63,085 nucleotides of DNA, taken from assembly GCA_019509785.1 (NCBI GenBank), contig JAEKLQ010000057.1, positions 1 through 63,085 of the forward strand, written 5' to 3'. The DNA is from Fibrobacterota bacterium. GTDB taxonomy: Bacteria; Fibrobacterota; Fibrobacteria; UBA11236. Made by a program: the position numbers and the translations under genes. Positions 7,824 to 16,512 of the stretch are shown piece by piece (the stretch's first letter is position 1; each line of letters opens with the position of its first letter). A model generated the notes under the pieces. That model was not told where the DNA came from, did not search any database, and was given only the letters and a program-made list of their open reading frames with translations.

Positions 7824-9881
7824 ATGGAAAGGACCTTGATCGCCCAAGACCAGCTGATCGGCGTGCGCTTCGAGAAGTGCGTGGTGGAAAAGCTGATCGG
7901 CCGCGGCGGTTATGGCCTTTCCTATCTCGCCTTCGACGGGGAGCTGCAAGAACATCGCGTCATCAAGGTCTCCCAGGATTCGGGCCTGGACGAAGCGACG
8001 CGCCGCCGCCACCTCAAGACCTTCCTGGAGGAAGGCCTCATCCTCAGCCGCCTCAAGCATCCGCAGATCGTGACCCTGCGCGGTCAGGGGGACAAGCACG
8101 GCCATCGCTACATGATCCTGGATTACATCCAGGGCTATAGCCTCCGCGCCATCCTCGATGCCGTGGGGCAGCGCCAAGTCGCCCTCGGGTGCGCTTGGCA
8201 GGACCTGATGGATCCCATCACCGCATCGGCCCTGATCCTTTCGGCCCTCTATCCGCTGGAGTACGCCCACCGCGCCAACGTGCATCTTCCCGATCGAGAG
8301 ATCTTCGGCGTGGCCCATCGGGACATCTCCCCCGGGAACCTGATCCTGGGCGTGAAGGGGAACGAGAAAGGGCGCCTGGTGCTTATCGATTTCGGCACGG
8401 CCAAAACGGCCCTGAACGAGAACGTCACCGTCGATCAGAACCTGGTCGGAACCATTCCCTATATGGGGAAGGCGCGACTGCAGAAGGCCAACTCGCCGGA
8501 AGAGCGCGCGCTGCACCAGGAGTTCTGGAAGGACTTCCGCGAGACCCAGCACGACATCCACGCCATCGGCGTGCTCTACTACCAACTGCTCACGGGCCGG
8601 CTCCCGTTCTACGGCGAGACGACGCCGCAAATCATCGTCAAGATCCTGGATCGCGAAGCCTACACCCAGTGCCACCTGGACATCGCTTCCGCGCATCCCT
8701 ATGCTTCCGGGGTCTTGAGGAAATGCCTGGCCTGGAACGATTTCAATCTCCCCCTTTCCGAGCAGGAATACCAGTACCCGGACGCGGCCGCCATGCGCCC
8801 CGAGATGGAAGAGGTCTTCCATTCCCTCTCTGGAGGCAGATCTGTTAACGACGTTCTCATCGCATTGGGCAAGCGCATGGCCCATCCGGAAGCCCTGGCC
8901 CCCGCGGAGGAAGGCGCCAAGGCCAAGAGCGGAACGGCCTCCACGGGATCGCTGTCCATGCCCGTGGTCCCGCAGCGCACTTCCGAAATGTTGCGCGCCC
9001 TGCCTTATCCGGTGAAGAAGCGCTCGCCTTGGCCCTACTTCGCCTTGGGCGCGGGATTATTGGTGATCGCCCTGGGGGCCGCATGGCGCTTCGCCCCCAG
9101 GCACTCCGACCTTTTCGCAAGGGCCAAGTCGGAACCCGGTCCATCCACGCACTCGTCCCCCCTTCCCGCATCCGCCCAACCCGTCACCGCGGTTCCGGCC
9201 TCCGGCACGCGAGCACCCGCCGCGCCGGCCGCGCGCCCCCTTCCCGCGCCTCGCGAAATCCTGGAGAACCTGGGCTCCGCGAAAGCGGCATCCCATCCGG
9301 ATAAATCTTCCCGCCCCGCTCCGGCCTCCGCGAAACCCTCCTCCCGCCCGAACCCGGCAACCAAGGCCGCCCGCCCTGGCGGGAATTCCACCCTAACCCC
9401 GAATGCGGGCCGGGTCTCCCCGGGGGACGTCGCTCCCGAGGTCCCGCAGGTTGCCCCTTCCTCCGAAACCTCCGGGGAATTCGCCAAGGAGGAATTCGTG
9501 CAGGCTCAGACCCTGGTTCGCGAAGAGGATCCTTCCGCGTTCGAGCACATTAACGCCTTGTTGGCCAGGCATCCGGGATCGCCGGATCTCCGCCTGCTGA
9601 AATCCCAGGTGATTTTGCTGCGCAACCCCTCTTCGGCCGAGGCTCGCGGAGAGCTGTCGGCCTTGCAATCCGCACGGCCGGAATTCATGCATCCCGGCCT
9701 GTTCCATGAACAGTCGCTCTACCTCCTCTGGCAAGCGGATGCCGCCGCCTTCGAGGCCCAAAAAACCCCGGAGAACCGGGTCAGGCTGCTCAAATCCGCC
9801 AATGCTTACCTCTCCGAATACGGTTCGCTTCCCGCCTACCAGTCCAAGGTACAGGGAATCAAGGACCGCCTTCCGCGCTGA
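7824..9881 (+). CDS. Membrane-anchored Ser/Thr protein kinase with extracytoplasmic domain
   Basis: The 685-residue protein has an N-terminal kinase domain (about 18-340). Visible elements are the glycine loop GRGGYGLSY, the lysine in RVIKVS, the helix-C Glu in FLEEGLILSRL, the catalytic loop HRDISPGNLIL and the metal-binding DFG in IDFGTAK. HRDIS replaces the usual HRDLK, as seen in some bacterial kinases, and a canonical APE is not evident. A single membrane segment lies near residues 404-424. A Pro/Ala/Ser-rich stretch follows, then a helical, TPR-like C-terminal domain (about 545-685). The substrate is unknown. It probably shares a transcript with the upstream PPIase gene. Confidence 0.88.
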   Translation: MERTLIAQDQLIGVRFEKCVVEKLIGRGGYGLSYLAFDGELQEHRVIKVSQDSGLDEATRRRHLKTFLEEGLILSRLKHPQIVTLRGQGDKHGHRYMILDYIQGYSLRAILDAVGQRQVALGCAWQDLMDPITASALILSALYPLEYAHRANVHLPDREIFGVAHRDISPGNLILGVKGNEKGRLVLIDFGTAKTALNENVTVDQNLVGTIPYMGKARLQKANSPEERALHQEFWKDFRETQHDIHAIGVLYYQLLTGRLPFYGETTPQIIVKILDREAYTQCHLDIASAHPYASGVLRKCLAWNDFNLPLSEQEYQYPDAAAMRPEMEEVFHSLSGGRSVNDVLIALGKRMAHPEALAPAEEGAKAKSGTASTGSLSMPVVPQRTSEMLRALPYPVKKRSPWPYFALGAGLLVIALGAAWRFAPRHSDLFARAKSEPGPSTHSSPLPASAQPVTAVPASGTRAPAAPAARPLPAPREILENLGSAKAASHPDKSSRPAPASAKPSSRPNPATKAARPGGNSTLTPNAGRVSPGDVAPEVPQVAPSSETSGEFAKEEFVQAQTLVREEDPSAFEHINALLARHPGSPDLRLLKSQVILLRNPSSAEARGELSALQSARPEFMHPGLFHEQSLYLLWQADAAAFEAQKTPENRVRLLKSANAYLSEYGSLPAYQSKVQGIKDRLPR

Positions 9882-9914
9882 ATCCGGCATTTGCGGAATA
9901 CCGGCCTCGAACCT

Positions 9915-9942
9915 TTGAATTTCCAAGCGGTTTTGATAAATT
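9915..9942 (+). promoter_or_regulatory. Probable promoter of rplU-rpmA
   Basis: TTGAAT (9915-9920) and TAAATT (9937-9942) are separated by 16 nt, in the gap after the kinase gene and 70 nt before the rplU start. This fits a housekeeping sigma-70-type promoter for the ribosomal protein pair. It is judged by eye only. Confidence 0.42.
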
Positions 9943-10012
9943 AATGCGCCCGTTCGTATTGGCCCTGCCAGTACGGCGCCGGTTTCATTCAGAAGAGAGA
10001 TAAAGGACTGCC

Positions 10013-10456
10013 ATGTACTCTGTCATCGAATGCGGTGGATTCCAACATAAAGTCACCGTCGGGGAAACCCTGAAGCTTCCCAAAATGGACGTCAAGGTGG
10101 GCGACGTCGTCACCGTGTCCAACGTCCTCCTCTTCGCCGACGGCGGCACCATCCAGGTCGGCGCTCCGCTCGTTTCCGGCGCGGCCGTAACGCTTGAGGT
10201 CCTCAACCAGGGCAAGGCCGACAAGGTCATCTCCTTCAAGCGCAAGCAGCGGAAGCGCTACCGCCGCACCGTCGGCCATCGCCAACAGTTCACCGAAGTT
10301 CTCGTGACCGGGATCGCATCCGGCTCCGCCAAGGCCAACGTCGATGAGAAGGCCAAGATCCGCGCCCGGGCCCGCATCACGGCCCTCGAAGCGCGCAAGG
10401 TCCAGCAACCGAAGGTAACCCGCGCGCAAAAGATCGCCGCGGCCCAAGCCAAGTAA
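10013..10456 (+). CDS. rplU: 50S ribosomal protein L21 with C-terminal extension
   Basis: An AAGGA Shine-Dalgarno lies just before the ATG. The first ~102 residues are a normal L21: MYSVIECGGFQHKV, VTLEVLNQGKADKV, FKRKQRKRYRR and TVGHRQQFTEVLVTGI. L21 binds 23S rRNA in the large subunit. The protein is 147 residues rather than about 103, because a basic Ala/Lys-rich tail is added, possibly for extra rRNA contact. rpmA follows 33 nt later, the universal rplU-rpmA order. Confidence 0.97.
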   Translation: MYSVIECGGFQHKVTVGETLKLPKMDVKVGDVVTVSNVLLFADGGTIQVGAPLVSGAAVTLEVLNQGKADKVISFKRKQRKRYRRTVGHRQQFTEVLVTGIASGSAKANVDEKAKIRARARITALEARKVQQPKVTRAQKIAAAQAK

Positions 10457-10489
10457 GCATTAGCCAGGGAAGATAAGGGAAAACATCAC

Positions 10490-10768
10490 ATGGCACATAA
10501 AAAAGGTCTAGGCAGCACTCGTAACGGCCGCGATTCCAATCCGAAGTACCGTGGCGTGAAAAAGTTCGGCGGCGAAACCGTCATCCCCGGGAACATCATC
10601 CTTCGCCAGAAGGGGACCCGCTGGCATCCGGGCCATAACGTCGGCATCGGCAGGGACTTCACCATCTACTCCCTGATCGAGGGCCAGGTGAAGTTCGAGC
10701 GCTACGGGAAAGATCGCCAGAAGGTCAGCGTCTATCCTGCGGTCGCCGTAGCGGCCGCCGCGGCCTAA
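10490..10768 (+). CDS. rpmA: 50S ribosomal protein L27
   Basis: The 92-residue product begins [19 protein letters not shown] and contains the conserved [23 protein letters not shown]27 sits close to the peptidyl-transferase centre of the 50S subunit, where its N-terminus helps place the tRNA 3' ends. No N-terminal Firmicutes-type cleavage extension is present. An intrinsic terminator follows within 30 nt, closing the two-gene operon. Confidence 0.97.
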   Translation: MAHKKGLGSTRNGRDSNPKYRGVKKFGGETVIPGNIILRQKGTRWHPGHNVGIGRDFTIYSLIEGQVKFERYGKDRQKVSVYPAVAVAAAAA

Positions 10769-10797
10769 TCCACAGGCTCCCCAAACATCTCTACGTG

Positions 10798-10826
10798 AAA
10801 AGGCTTCCTTCCGGAAGCCTTTTTTC
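10798..10826 (+). terminator. Rho-independent terminator of rplU-rpmA
   Basis: AAAAGGCTTCC pairs with GGAAGCCTTTT around a 4-nt loop, and a T-run follows. It is 29 nt after the rpmA stop. The A-run on its left side could also let it work in the other direction. Confidence 0.9.
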
Positions 10827-10870
10827 ATTCCTTTCCGGAATGGCTGCCGCTTTCCGGGATCCCCATTCTT

Positions 10871-10876
10871 TATATC
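10871..10876 (+). promoter_or_regulatory. -10 box for the FGE-domain lipoprotein (near-leaderless)
   Basis: TATATC lies 10 nt before the ATG at 10887, and no Shine-Dalgarno is visible between them. Transcription would begin only a few bases before the start codon. No convincing -35 box was found. Confidence 0.4.
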
Positions 10877-10886
10877 TTACTCGGCG

Positions 10887-13568
10887 ATGCGCCTAGGCTT
10901 TAAATGCATTGCCTCGTTCGGCTTGGGCGCCTTGCTATTGAGCTGCACCTCCGAGCCCAGCGGAGTAAATCTGGACATCTTCCGCAGCCCTAGCCTATTC
11001 CGCGCCGATACCACGGCCTCCGATCATCCCTTCTGCGATCAAACCAACCCCGTCGGTACCCCCGCTGCCTGTAAACAAGAGCATAAGTACAAGCTGACCT
11101 GGTTGCGGCCGGAAGATACCGCGAACTTCCAGGGTTACCGCATCTATTTCGACACCGTCCCCGATGACAAGAAGTGGGCGGATGTCCAGAAACATCCCGA
11201 ATTGGCCTCGGTCATCGTCCACCGCTCTCCGGTGAATGACAGCCTGGTTTTCGTCTTCACTAGCGACCGCAAAACCCTTCCCGATACCTTGCTCCCGGGC
11301 CAGGATCGAATCGTGGCGCTCGATAGCAACGGCCGCGCGGAGCTCAGCACGGGAAAACTGGTTTTCGCCCTGGTCCCGGTGTATAGCGGGAGCGGAGCCC
11401 AAGGCCAGCCTCAGTACGCGTACTTCGTCACTACGGATCGTCAGGCTCCGGACGTGTTCCGTCCGGATATCCGGCCTCTGCCCCACGGTCTCCGCATCGC
11501 TTGGGAGCGGCCCACCGATCGGGTGAGTTTCTTCGACCCCGGCTTGGATACGGGAGTCATCAAGGGGTACCGCCTGGAGTTGGGCTTGGACGGACGCATA
11601 ACCGCCAATCGCCTGAATAGCTTCCAGCCTAAGCTCAAATCCTATCGCATGGGCGGCTCGGATAGTACGGCGGCCGTTCTGGATAGCCTGGAGCTCAAGA
11701 ATGGCGTCCCCGACAAGATGCTCTTCAAACTCCCGGACGGCCATCGCTCGGCCAAACACACGCATCCCGATGCCACCGACAGCATGTACGTGGAGATCGA
11801 GGGTATGTTCCCGCAGGATACCCTGACCGTGCAGCTTTGGGCCATCGATAGCGCGGGCAATTCCAATGACAGCGCGATGTCGCCGGTCTCCATACGCACG
11901 ACCGATACCACCCAGCCTTCGACGCCCAAGCTCGGTTTCGACTCCCTTTCGCTGAACGGTTTCACCATTACATGGTTGGCCGCGCGGGATTCCGTGGCCG
12001 GCCCCGGCGGCCTGACGGAGGCCGATCACCCCAACGCGAACATCATGGATTACCGGCTGACCCGCACCATGGTCCGGGCGCCCGGCGAGCGGACCACCAG
12101 CCTGGACCGGATGGACACCATAGTTCAGGATTCCTTGGTCCCGACGCGATCGCAGTTCCGCATCCCGGTCCGGTTCCTACCGCCGGGCGCGACCTATCAT
12201 ATGACCTTGTTCGCCGAAGACAGTTCGGGTTATCCTTCGCAGATCGATACCATGAACGTTACCACCCCGAAGGTCGCCTTCGCCGATACCGACAGCGTAC
12301 TCACTTGTCCGCCGGGATTCATCCCTATGCCGCGCGGGAAATTCCAGCTGGGTTCGAACGCTTTCCCGGGTTCGGACGAAACGCCCCCGCGCATCGCGGC
12401 CATGGCGCCCTACTGCATCGAACCCTACGAGCATCGCGACTCCACCGGGCAACGCTTCGTCTCCAACGTGACCTACGAACAAGCCGAAGCCATCTGCGAA
12501 GCCATCAGTCCCGAATTCGCGACCAAGCTTTGCAGCGAAGCGGAATGGGAACGCGCTTGCGAAGGGCCCACCGCCGACTCGGCCTTGGCCCTGCGCCACG
12601 GGATCCAATCCGAGACCAATGATCCTTCCATTTTGCAGGCCAGTTGCAATCAGGCCACCAATGATTCGGATATGGCCTTCAATTTCTCCTTGCGCAATCC
12701 CATCTGCCTCACCACCGAAGGAGTATACGACATGGCCGGCAATTTGTCCGAGTGGGTGCGGGATACGTATTTCCCGAACGCTTACAATAGCTTATCTGGG
12801 GACACCTTGCGCCTGGATCACGGCACCGTCTTCGCGGACTCGGGAGAACGCCCGCCGCACTCCCTGCGCGGCGGCAATTACCTGAAACCCGACCGCCTGC
12901 AATTATCGGCCGTGCAAAACCTGGCGCGCTGCTCCAATCGGGATTTCCCGGAACAAGTACGGCCCGTGTACCGGGACAGTTGCCTCAGCGAGGATAAGCC
13001 CAGGCTCGTGGTGATCTTCGGCACGGGATTGGATGGGCACCGCTGCTTTACACCGAAGGATGTTTTCCTGGACCCGGACGTTACGGACTTGCGCCCGGCG
13101 CCCCGCATAGATACGGCCATCCTGGCATTCCATCGCGGCTCCACGAAAGTGGACACGCAACGCTTTAGCCCGGACTCCACCTTCCGTGGGAAAAAACCCA
13201 CCTCGGCGAAACTCACGACCAAGACCCTCGCGGTCGTCAAGTTCGAGAGGATCTTGCCTATCTCCGCGCAGGACAGCGTTTACGACGATACCTTGGACGC
13301 CACCGAATTCCTGGACACGACGCAGGCGGGTTTGGCGAAAATCTTCCAGCGGGAGGCTTCGAACTCCGAATGGACGGTCCATAAGGAAGACGGAAAGTTC
13401 GCGATCAAATATCTCTACGCGTACACGCAATTGGGAAGCAAGCCTGCCCTGCCCTACTACTCCAATCGCGCCATCGGATTCCGTTGCTGTAGCTTGGCGG
13501 CCAAAAAAGTTGTTCCTACCGATTCCGTCGCCGGCCCCTCAGCGATGAGCGCAGCACTTCATCGATGA
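10887..13568 (+). CDS. Lipoprotein with fibronectin-III-like region and FGE-sulfatase (SUMF1) domain
   Basis: The 893-residue protein has a lipoprotein signal ending LLLSC (Cys20). Residues ~65-470 hold two or three fibronectin-III-like beta domains, with phrases such as YRIYFDTVP and LTVQLWAIDSAGNSN. From about 473 (CPPGFIPMPRGKFQLGS) to GFRCCS near 865 there is a formylglycine-generating-enzyme-type domain. Its hallmarks are LCSEAEWERACEG, YDMAGNLSEWVRD and LRGGNYL. True FGE oxidises a Cys in sulfatases. Many FGE-fold proteins are instead ligand-binding or structural, and I cannot confirm the catalytic Cys pair. It lies on the cell surface or periplasmic face. Its 3' end overlaps mutY's end by 10 nt. 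Confidence 0.82.
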   Translation: MRLGFKCIASFGLGALLLSCTSEPSGVNLDIFRSPSLFRADTTASDHPFCDQTNPVGTPAACKQEHKYKLTWLRPEDTANFQGYRIYFDTVPDDKKWADVQKHPELASVIVHRSPVNDSLVFVFTSDRKTLPDTLLPGQDRIVALDSNGRAELSTGKLVFALVPVYSGSGAQGQPQYAYFVTTDRQAPDVFRPDIRPLPHGLRIAWERPTDRVSFFDPGLDTGVIKGYRLELGLDGRITANRLNSFQPKLKSYRMGGSDSTAAVLDSLELKNGVPDKMLFKLPDGHRSAKHTHPDATDSMYVEIEGMFPQDTLTVQLWAIDSAGNSNDSAMSPVSIRTTDTTQPSTPKLGFDSLSLNGFTITWLAARDSVAGPGGLTEADHPNANIMDYRLTRTMVRAPGERTTSLDRMDTIVQDSLVPTRSQFRIPVRFLPPGATYHMTLFAEDSSGYPSQIDTMNVTTPKVAFADTDSVLTCPPGFIPMPRGKFQLGSNAFPGSDETPPRIAAMAPYCIEPYEHRDSTGQRFVSNVTYEQAEAICEAISPEFATKLCSEAEWERACEGPTADSALALRHGIQSETNDPSILQASCNQATNDSDMAFNFSLRNPICLTTEGVYDMAGNLSEWVRDTYFPNAYNSLSGDTLRLDHGTVFADSGERPPHSLRGGNYLKPDRLQLSAVQNLARCSNRDFPEQVRPVYRDSCLSEDKPRLVVIFGTGLDGHRCFTPKDVFLDPDVTDLRPAPRIDTAILAFHRGSTKVDTQRFSPDSTFRGKKPTSAKLTTKTLAVVKFERILPISAQDSVYDDTLDATEFLDTTQAGLAKIFQREASNSEWTVHKEDGKFAIKYLYAYTQLGSKPALPYYSNRAIGFRCCSLAAKKVVPTDSVAGPSAMSAALHR

Positions 13569-14707
13569 GGGCTGACGAGATCCCCCAGCGAGCGCCAAAT
13601 CTTCCGCGGTAAAGAACTAACCAGCAACCGGCCCAAGTCTTCCTCCGCGACCCAGGCATAGCCTTCCGGGAGGATGCTCGCGGCTTTCCGCGCCTCTACG
13701 CTTGCCTCCGCCACGCGAACGCGATAGCGGTAATGGGTGATGCCATGGGACACGGTGGCGGGACGGGGCTTTAGGTGGGCGCCCGCCAGGCCGGGTAATG
13801 CCGCCTTCCATGCTTCCCTCAGGCCCGTCCAATCCGGAACCGCGAAGAACGGGAAGTTGACCAGGCCCGCCAAGCGTTCGGACTTGCCCGCCGTGTAAAG
13901 CAGGACTTCGCGGCCCTTCCCCGCGTTCCGATAGGCGGCGACCGCGTAGCCCTCCACGTCTACCCGGGCTTTACCTTCCTTGACTGGAGGCAAGGCCGCC
14001 TGGGTCCCCTCCTTGCGGGCCACGCAACCCGCGGCCAAAGGGCAATCGTCGCAGGCGGGATTGCGGGGGGTACAGATCAAAGCCCCCAGCTCCATCAACC
14101 CTTCATTGACCAATCCAGGCCGGTGGGCCTCGGCCCATTCACGGGCCTTGTCCCAATAGGCGGCACGGTTCGCCTTGGAATCGGGCAAGAAGGCCATACC
14201 GTACAGGCGGCTGAACACGCGGACCAGGTTCCCGTCCAGGATGGGTTCGGGGCGATCGAAGGCCAGGCTGGCGATGGCCCCCGCGGTGTATTCGCCGATG
14301 CCTTTCAACGCCATCAACCCTTCGCGGGAATCCGGAAAAACCCCTCCGCGCGAAGCGAGCTCCCGCGCAGTAACCAGGATGTTACGGGCGCGCGAGTAAT
14401 ACCCCAGCCCCGCCCAGGCTTCCAACACGTCCGCCTCGGCCGCGGCGGCCAGCGCGGCCACGTCCGGGAACCGCGCCATCCAGCGTTCGAAGTAGGGTAC
14501 AACCGTAGCGACCTGGGTTTGCTGCAACATGATCTCGGCGATCCAGACCCGATAAGGATCACGCCGCGGCCCGCCGCCCGATTCGGAAAGGGCTTCCGGT
14601 GCGGAAAAGGGTTGGCGCCAAGGCAAATCGCGTTGGCCCGCGGAGAACCAGGCGGCCAGGGCCTCGGCTTCGCGTTCCACCTTCCCGGTCTTTAGGGCCG
14701 GCGGCAT
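13559..14707 (-). CDS. mutY: A/G-specific adenine DNA glycosylase
   Basis: MutY removes adenine mispaired with 8-oxoguanine. Seen here are the N-terminal catalytic Glu region WIAEIMLQQTQV, the helix-hairpin-helix LKGIGEYTAGAIASLAF, the catalytic Asp in ILDGNLVRVFSRL and the iron-sulfur ligands in CTPRNPACDDCPLAAGC (C-x6-C-x2-C-x5-C). A C-terminal NUDIX-like domain for 8-oxoG recognition follows. I chose the ATG at 14707, which avoids overlap with the upstream gene; a TTG at 14725 would add six residues. It is downstream of, and probably cotranscribed with, the aminotransferase-like gene. Confidence 0.95.
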   Translation of the reverse strand: MPPALKTGKVEREAEALAAWFSAGQRDLPWRQPFSAPEALSESGGGPRRDPYRVWIAEIMLQQTQVATVVPYFERWMARFPDVAALAAAAEADVLEAWAGLGYYSRARNILVTARELASRGGVFPDSREGLMALKGIGEYTAGAIASLAFDRPEPILDGNLVRVFSRLYGMAFLPDSKANRAAYWDKAREWAEAHRPGLVNEGLMELGALICTPRNPACDDCPLAAGCVARKEGTQAALPPVKEGKARVDVEGYAVAAYRNAGKGREVLLYTAGKSERLAGLVNFPFFAVPDWTGLREAWKAALPGLAGAHLKPRPATVSHGITHYRYRVRVAEASVEARKAASILPEGYAWVAEEDLGRLLVSSLPRKIWRSLGDLVSPHR

Positions 14708-14714
14708 CGTTACT

Positions 14715-15923
14715 TCAAGCCTCAAAATCGGACATGGCGGCTACCACCGCATCGATCTGTCGCTCGGAAAGGTACACGTGGGGCGACAGGCGGATGCGTC
14801 CCAAGCGCGCTGCCGCGATAATTCCCCGGCCTTTGAGCGTCTTCACCGCGGCGATCGCGTCTTGACCCGGCCGGATCGCGCTTACGATGCCAGCGGCCGC
14901 ATCGGGATAGGCGTCGGAATGGATGCCGTACCCGATTTCCCGTAAGCCCTCGGAAAGCCGCCGGGACAAGGCGCGGATGCGTTCCTGGACCCGGGCAAAG
15001 CCTAGCCCCTCGAGATAAGCGAGGCTGGCATCGAAGTACACCCAGTCGGTCATGCTTCCCGTGGAAAGCGTAAACCGGTCCGCCGTAGGTTTCCAGCCAT
15101 GCTTATAAGGAAGATACTCCTGGTCGCCCGGAACCGATTCGGTGCCTTTGAAAACCGGCCGCAGGGATTCCAGATGATCGCCATCCACGTACATTACGCC
15201 TAGGCCCAGCGGGCCTAGCAGCCATTTCCATCCCGAGAACGCCATGTACCGGATACGCGCCGCCTTCACGTCCAGCTTCAGCAAACCGGCGCCTTGGGAG
15301 CCATCCACTACGAAGGCAGCGCCCCGCTCCGCGCAGAGCGCGCCCATTTCCGCCAGAGGCAAGGGCATCCCCGTGCACCAATGGACCGCGGAGAGGGCCA
15401 CCACACGGACGCGGGGCCCGAGCGCATCCCGGAAGCCGGCGAGGAAGGCAGCGGGCGTTTCGGCCATGGGAATGGTTCGTAAGCGAACGCCTTTTTCCGC
15501 CCAATGCTCCCAAGGGTAAACGTTACTGGGATACTCGTTCTCCAGGAGCAGAATTTCGTCCCCGGGATCCAAGGACAGGCCATGGGAAATGAAATTCATC
15601 CCTTCCGAGGTATGGTGGATTAAGGCGATTTCTCCCGGCCGCGCGCCCAGCAAGGACTCGATGCGCCTTTGGATGGAAGCCCGGACGCCAACGTAGGACC
15701 AACCCTTGGCTTCCCCGCCCCTGAGACCGTACTCCTCAAGCCAAGCTCCGACCGCGCGCCGGATCGGATCGCCAACCGGCGTGGTGCCGCAATTGTTCAG
15801 CCAAATGAGATTGCGGTTGATCGGGAAATCGGCATGCACCCGGTCCCAATCCGCTTCGCTCGAAGCCGACGGGCCGGAATCCGAAGAGGCCATGGGATTA
15901 ATTGGGGGTCGGGTTCCCGGCAT
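14715..15923 (-). CDS. PLP-dependent aminotransferase class V-fold protein
   Basis: The protein has 402 residues with the class V (cysteine desulfurase/isopenicillin epimerase-like) layout. WLNNCGTTP comes near the start, then the cofactor-binding HHTSEGMNF, ENEYPSN and VDGSQGAGLL (Asp207, Gln210). The PLP lysine is Lys233 in FSGWKWLLGPLG. The substrate cannot be read from sequence: it could be a desulfurase, a lyase or an epimerase. The start at 15923 overlaps the upstream gene's stop by 26 nt; an ATG at 15893 would avoid that but has no better ribosome site. mutY follows 7 nt downstream. Confidence 0.85.
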   Translation of the reverse strand: MPGTRPPINPMASSDSGPSASSEADWDRVHADFPINRNLIWLNNCGTTPVGDPIRRAVGAWLEEYGLRGGEAKGWSYVGVRASIQRRIESLLGARPGEIALIHHTSEGMNFISHGLSLDPGDEILLLENEYPSNVYPWEHWAEKGVRLRTIPMAETPAAFLAGFRDALGPRVRVVALSAVHWCTGMPLPLAEMGALCAERGAAFVVDGSQGAGLLKLDVKAARIRYMAFSGWKWLLGPLGLGVMYVDGDHLESLRPVFKGTESVPGDQEYLPYKHGWKPTADRFTLSTGSMTDWVYFDASLAYLEGLGFARVQERIRALSRRLSEGLREIGYGIHSDAYPDAAAGIVSAIRPGQDAIAAVKTLKGRGIIAAARLGRIRLSPHVYLSERQIDAVVAAMSDFEA

Positions 15924-16377
15924 TCCCGGCAGGGCTTCCGCCGCGCGGATCTCCGTACACCTTTTCGACTTTGTCGCCCTTGAAGGTGATACCCGTGATG
16001 AGATTGCCTTTGCTATTCACGTATTCCCAGTTTGTGTCGCCGCCGGTGGTGCGGTCCGGCGCGCCATAGAGCTGGAAAACCATCTCACGGGCCATGCCCA
16101 CCTCCACGTACCCGTCGAGGAAGGCCTGCTTAACATTTTCCGGTATGCCGAACCCGTTCTGGATGATGTAGTCCTTGCGTTCCTCGGCCGGCAATCCGCG
16201 GGAAACCAGCGGACGGGTATAGCCAGTGGCGCAGGCGTCCAGGATAAGGCTGAAAACCACCGCCGAAACGAGTAGACCAGCGCCCGCCCAAAGCGGCAAC
16301 CGGCGGGGCCTGTGGCCCGGACGCGACTCGGCGCCTTCCCGTTGCTTTCCCTTGGGGCCGGCTGGGTCGATGCTCAT
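15898..16377 (-). CDS. Membrane-anchored BamE/SmpA-like protein
   Basis: The start at 16377 is set by GGGAGGAATCGC-ATG; an in-frame opening upstream has no such site. The 159-residue product has a basic, Pro-rich N-terminus of about 26 residues, then a hydrophobic stretch ending LILDAC, which looks like a lipobox. The remainder includes MAREMVFQLYGAPDRTTG and YVNSKGNLITGITFKGDKV. This is the short alpha-beta pattern of BamE/SmpA-like domains, which in proteobacteria belong to the outer-membrane assembly complex. The match is by pattern only. The long charged stretch before the hydrophobic segment is odd for a standard lipoprotein. Confidence 0.65.
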   Translation of the reverse strand: MSIDPAGPKGKQREGAESRPGHRPRRLPLWAGAGLLVSAVVFSLILDACATGYTRPLVSRGLPAEERKDYIIQNGFGIPENVKQAFLDGYVEVGMAREMVFQLYGAPDRTTGGDTNWEYVNSKGNLITGITFKGDKVEKVYGDPRGGSPAGNAGNPTPN

Positions 16378-16512
16378 GCGATTCCTCCCTGCGATATATC
16401 TGAAAAGGCTTCCGGGAAAATATAAGAAGAGAACCCGCGGCCCGAAGGCCTCCTTCCCGATCACGGGCCCAAGGGGAATATTCTAGATTTTCAAGATACG
16501 CCTCGCGAGGAG

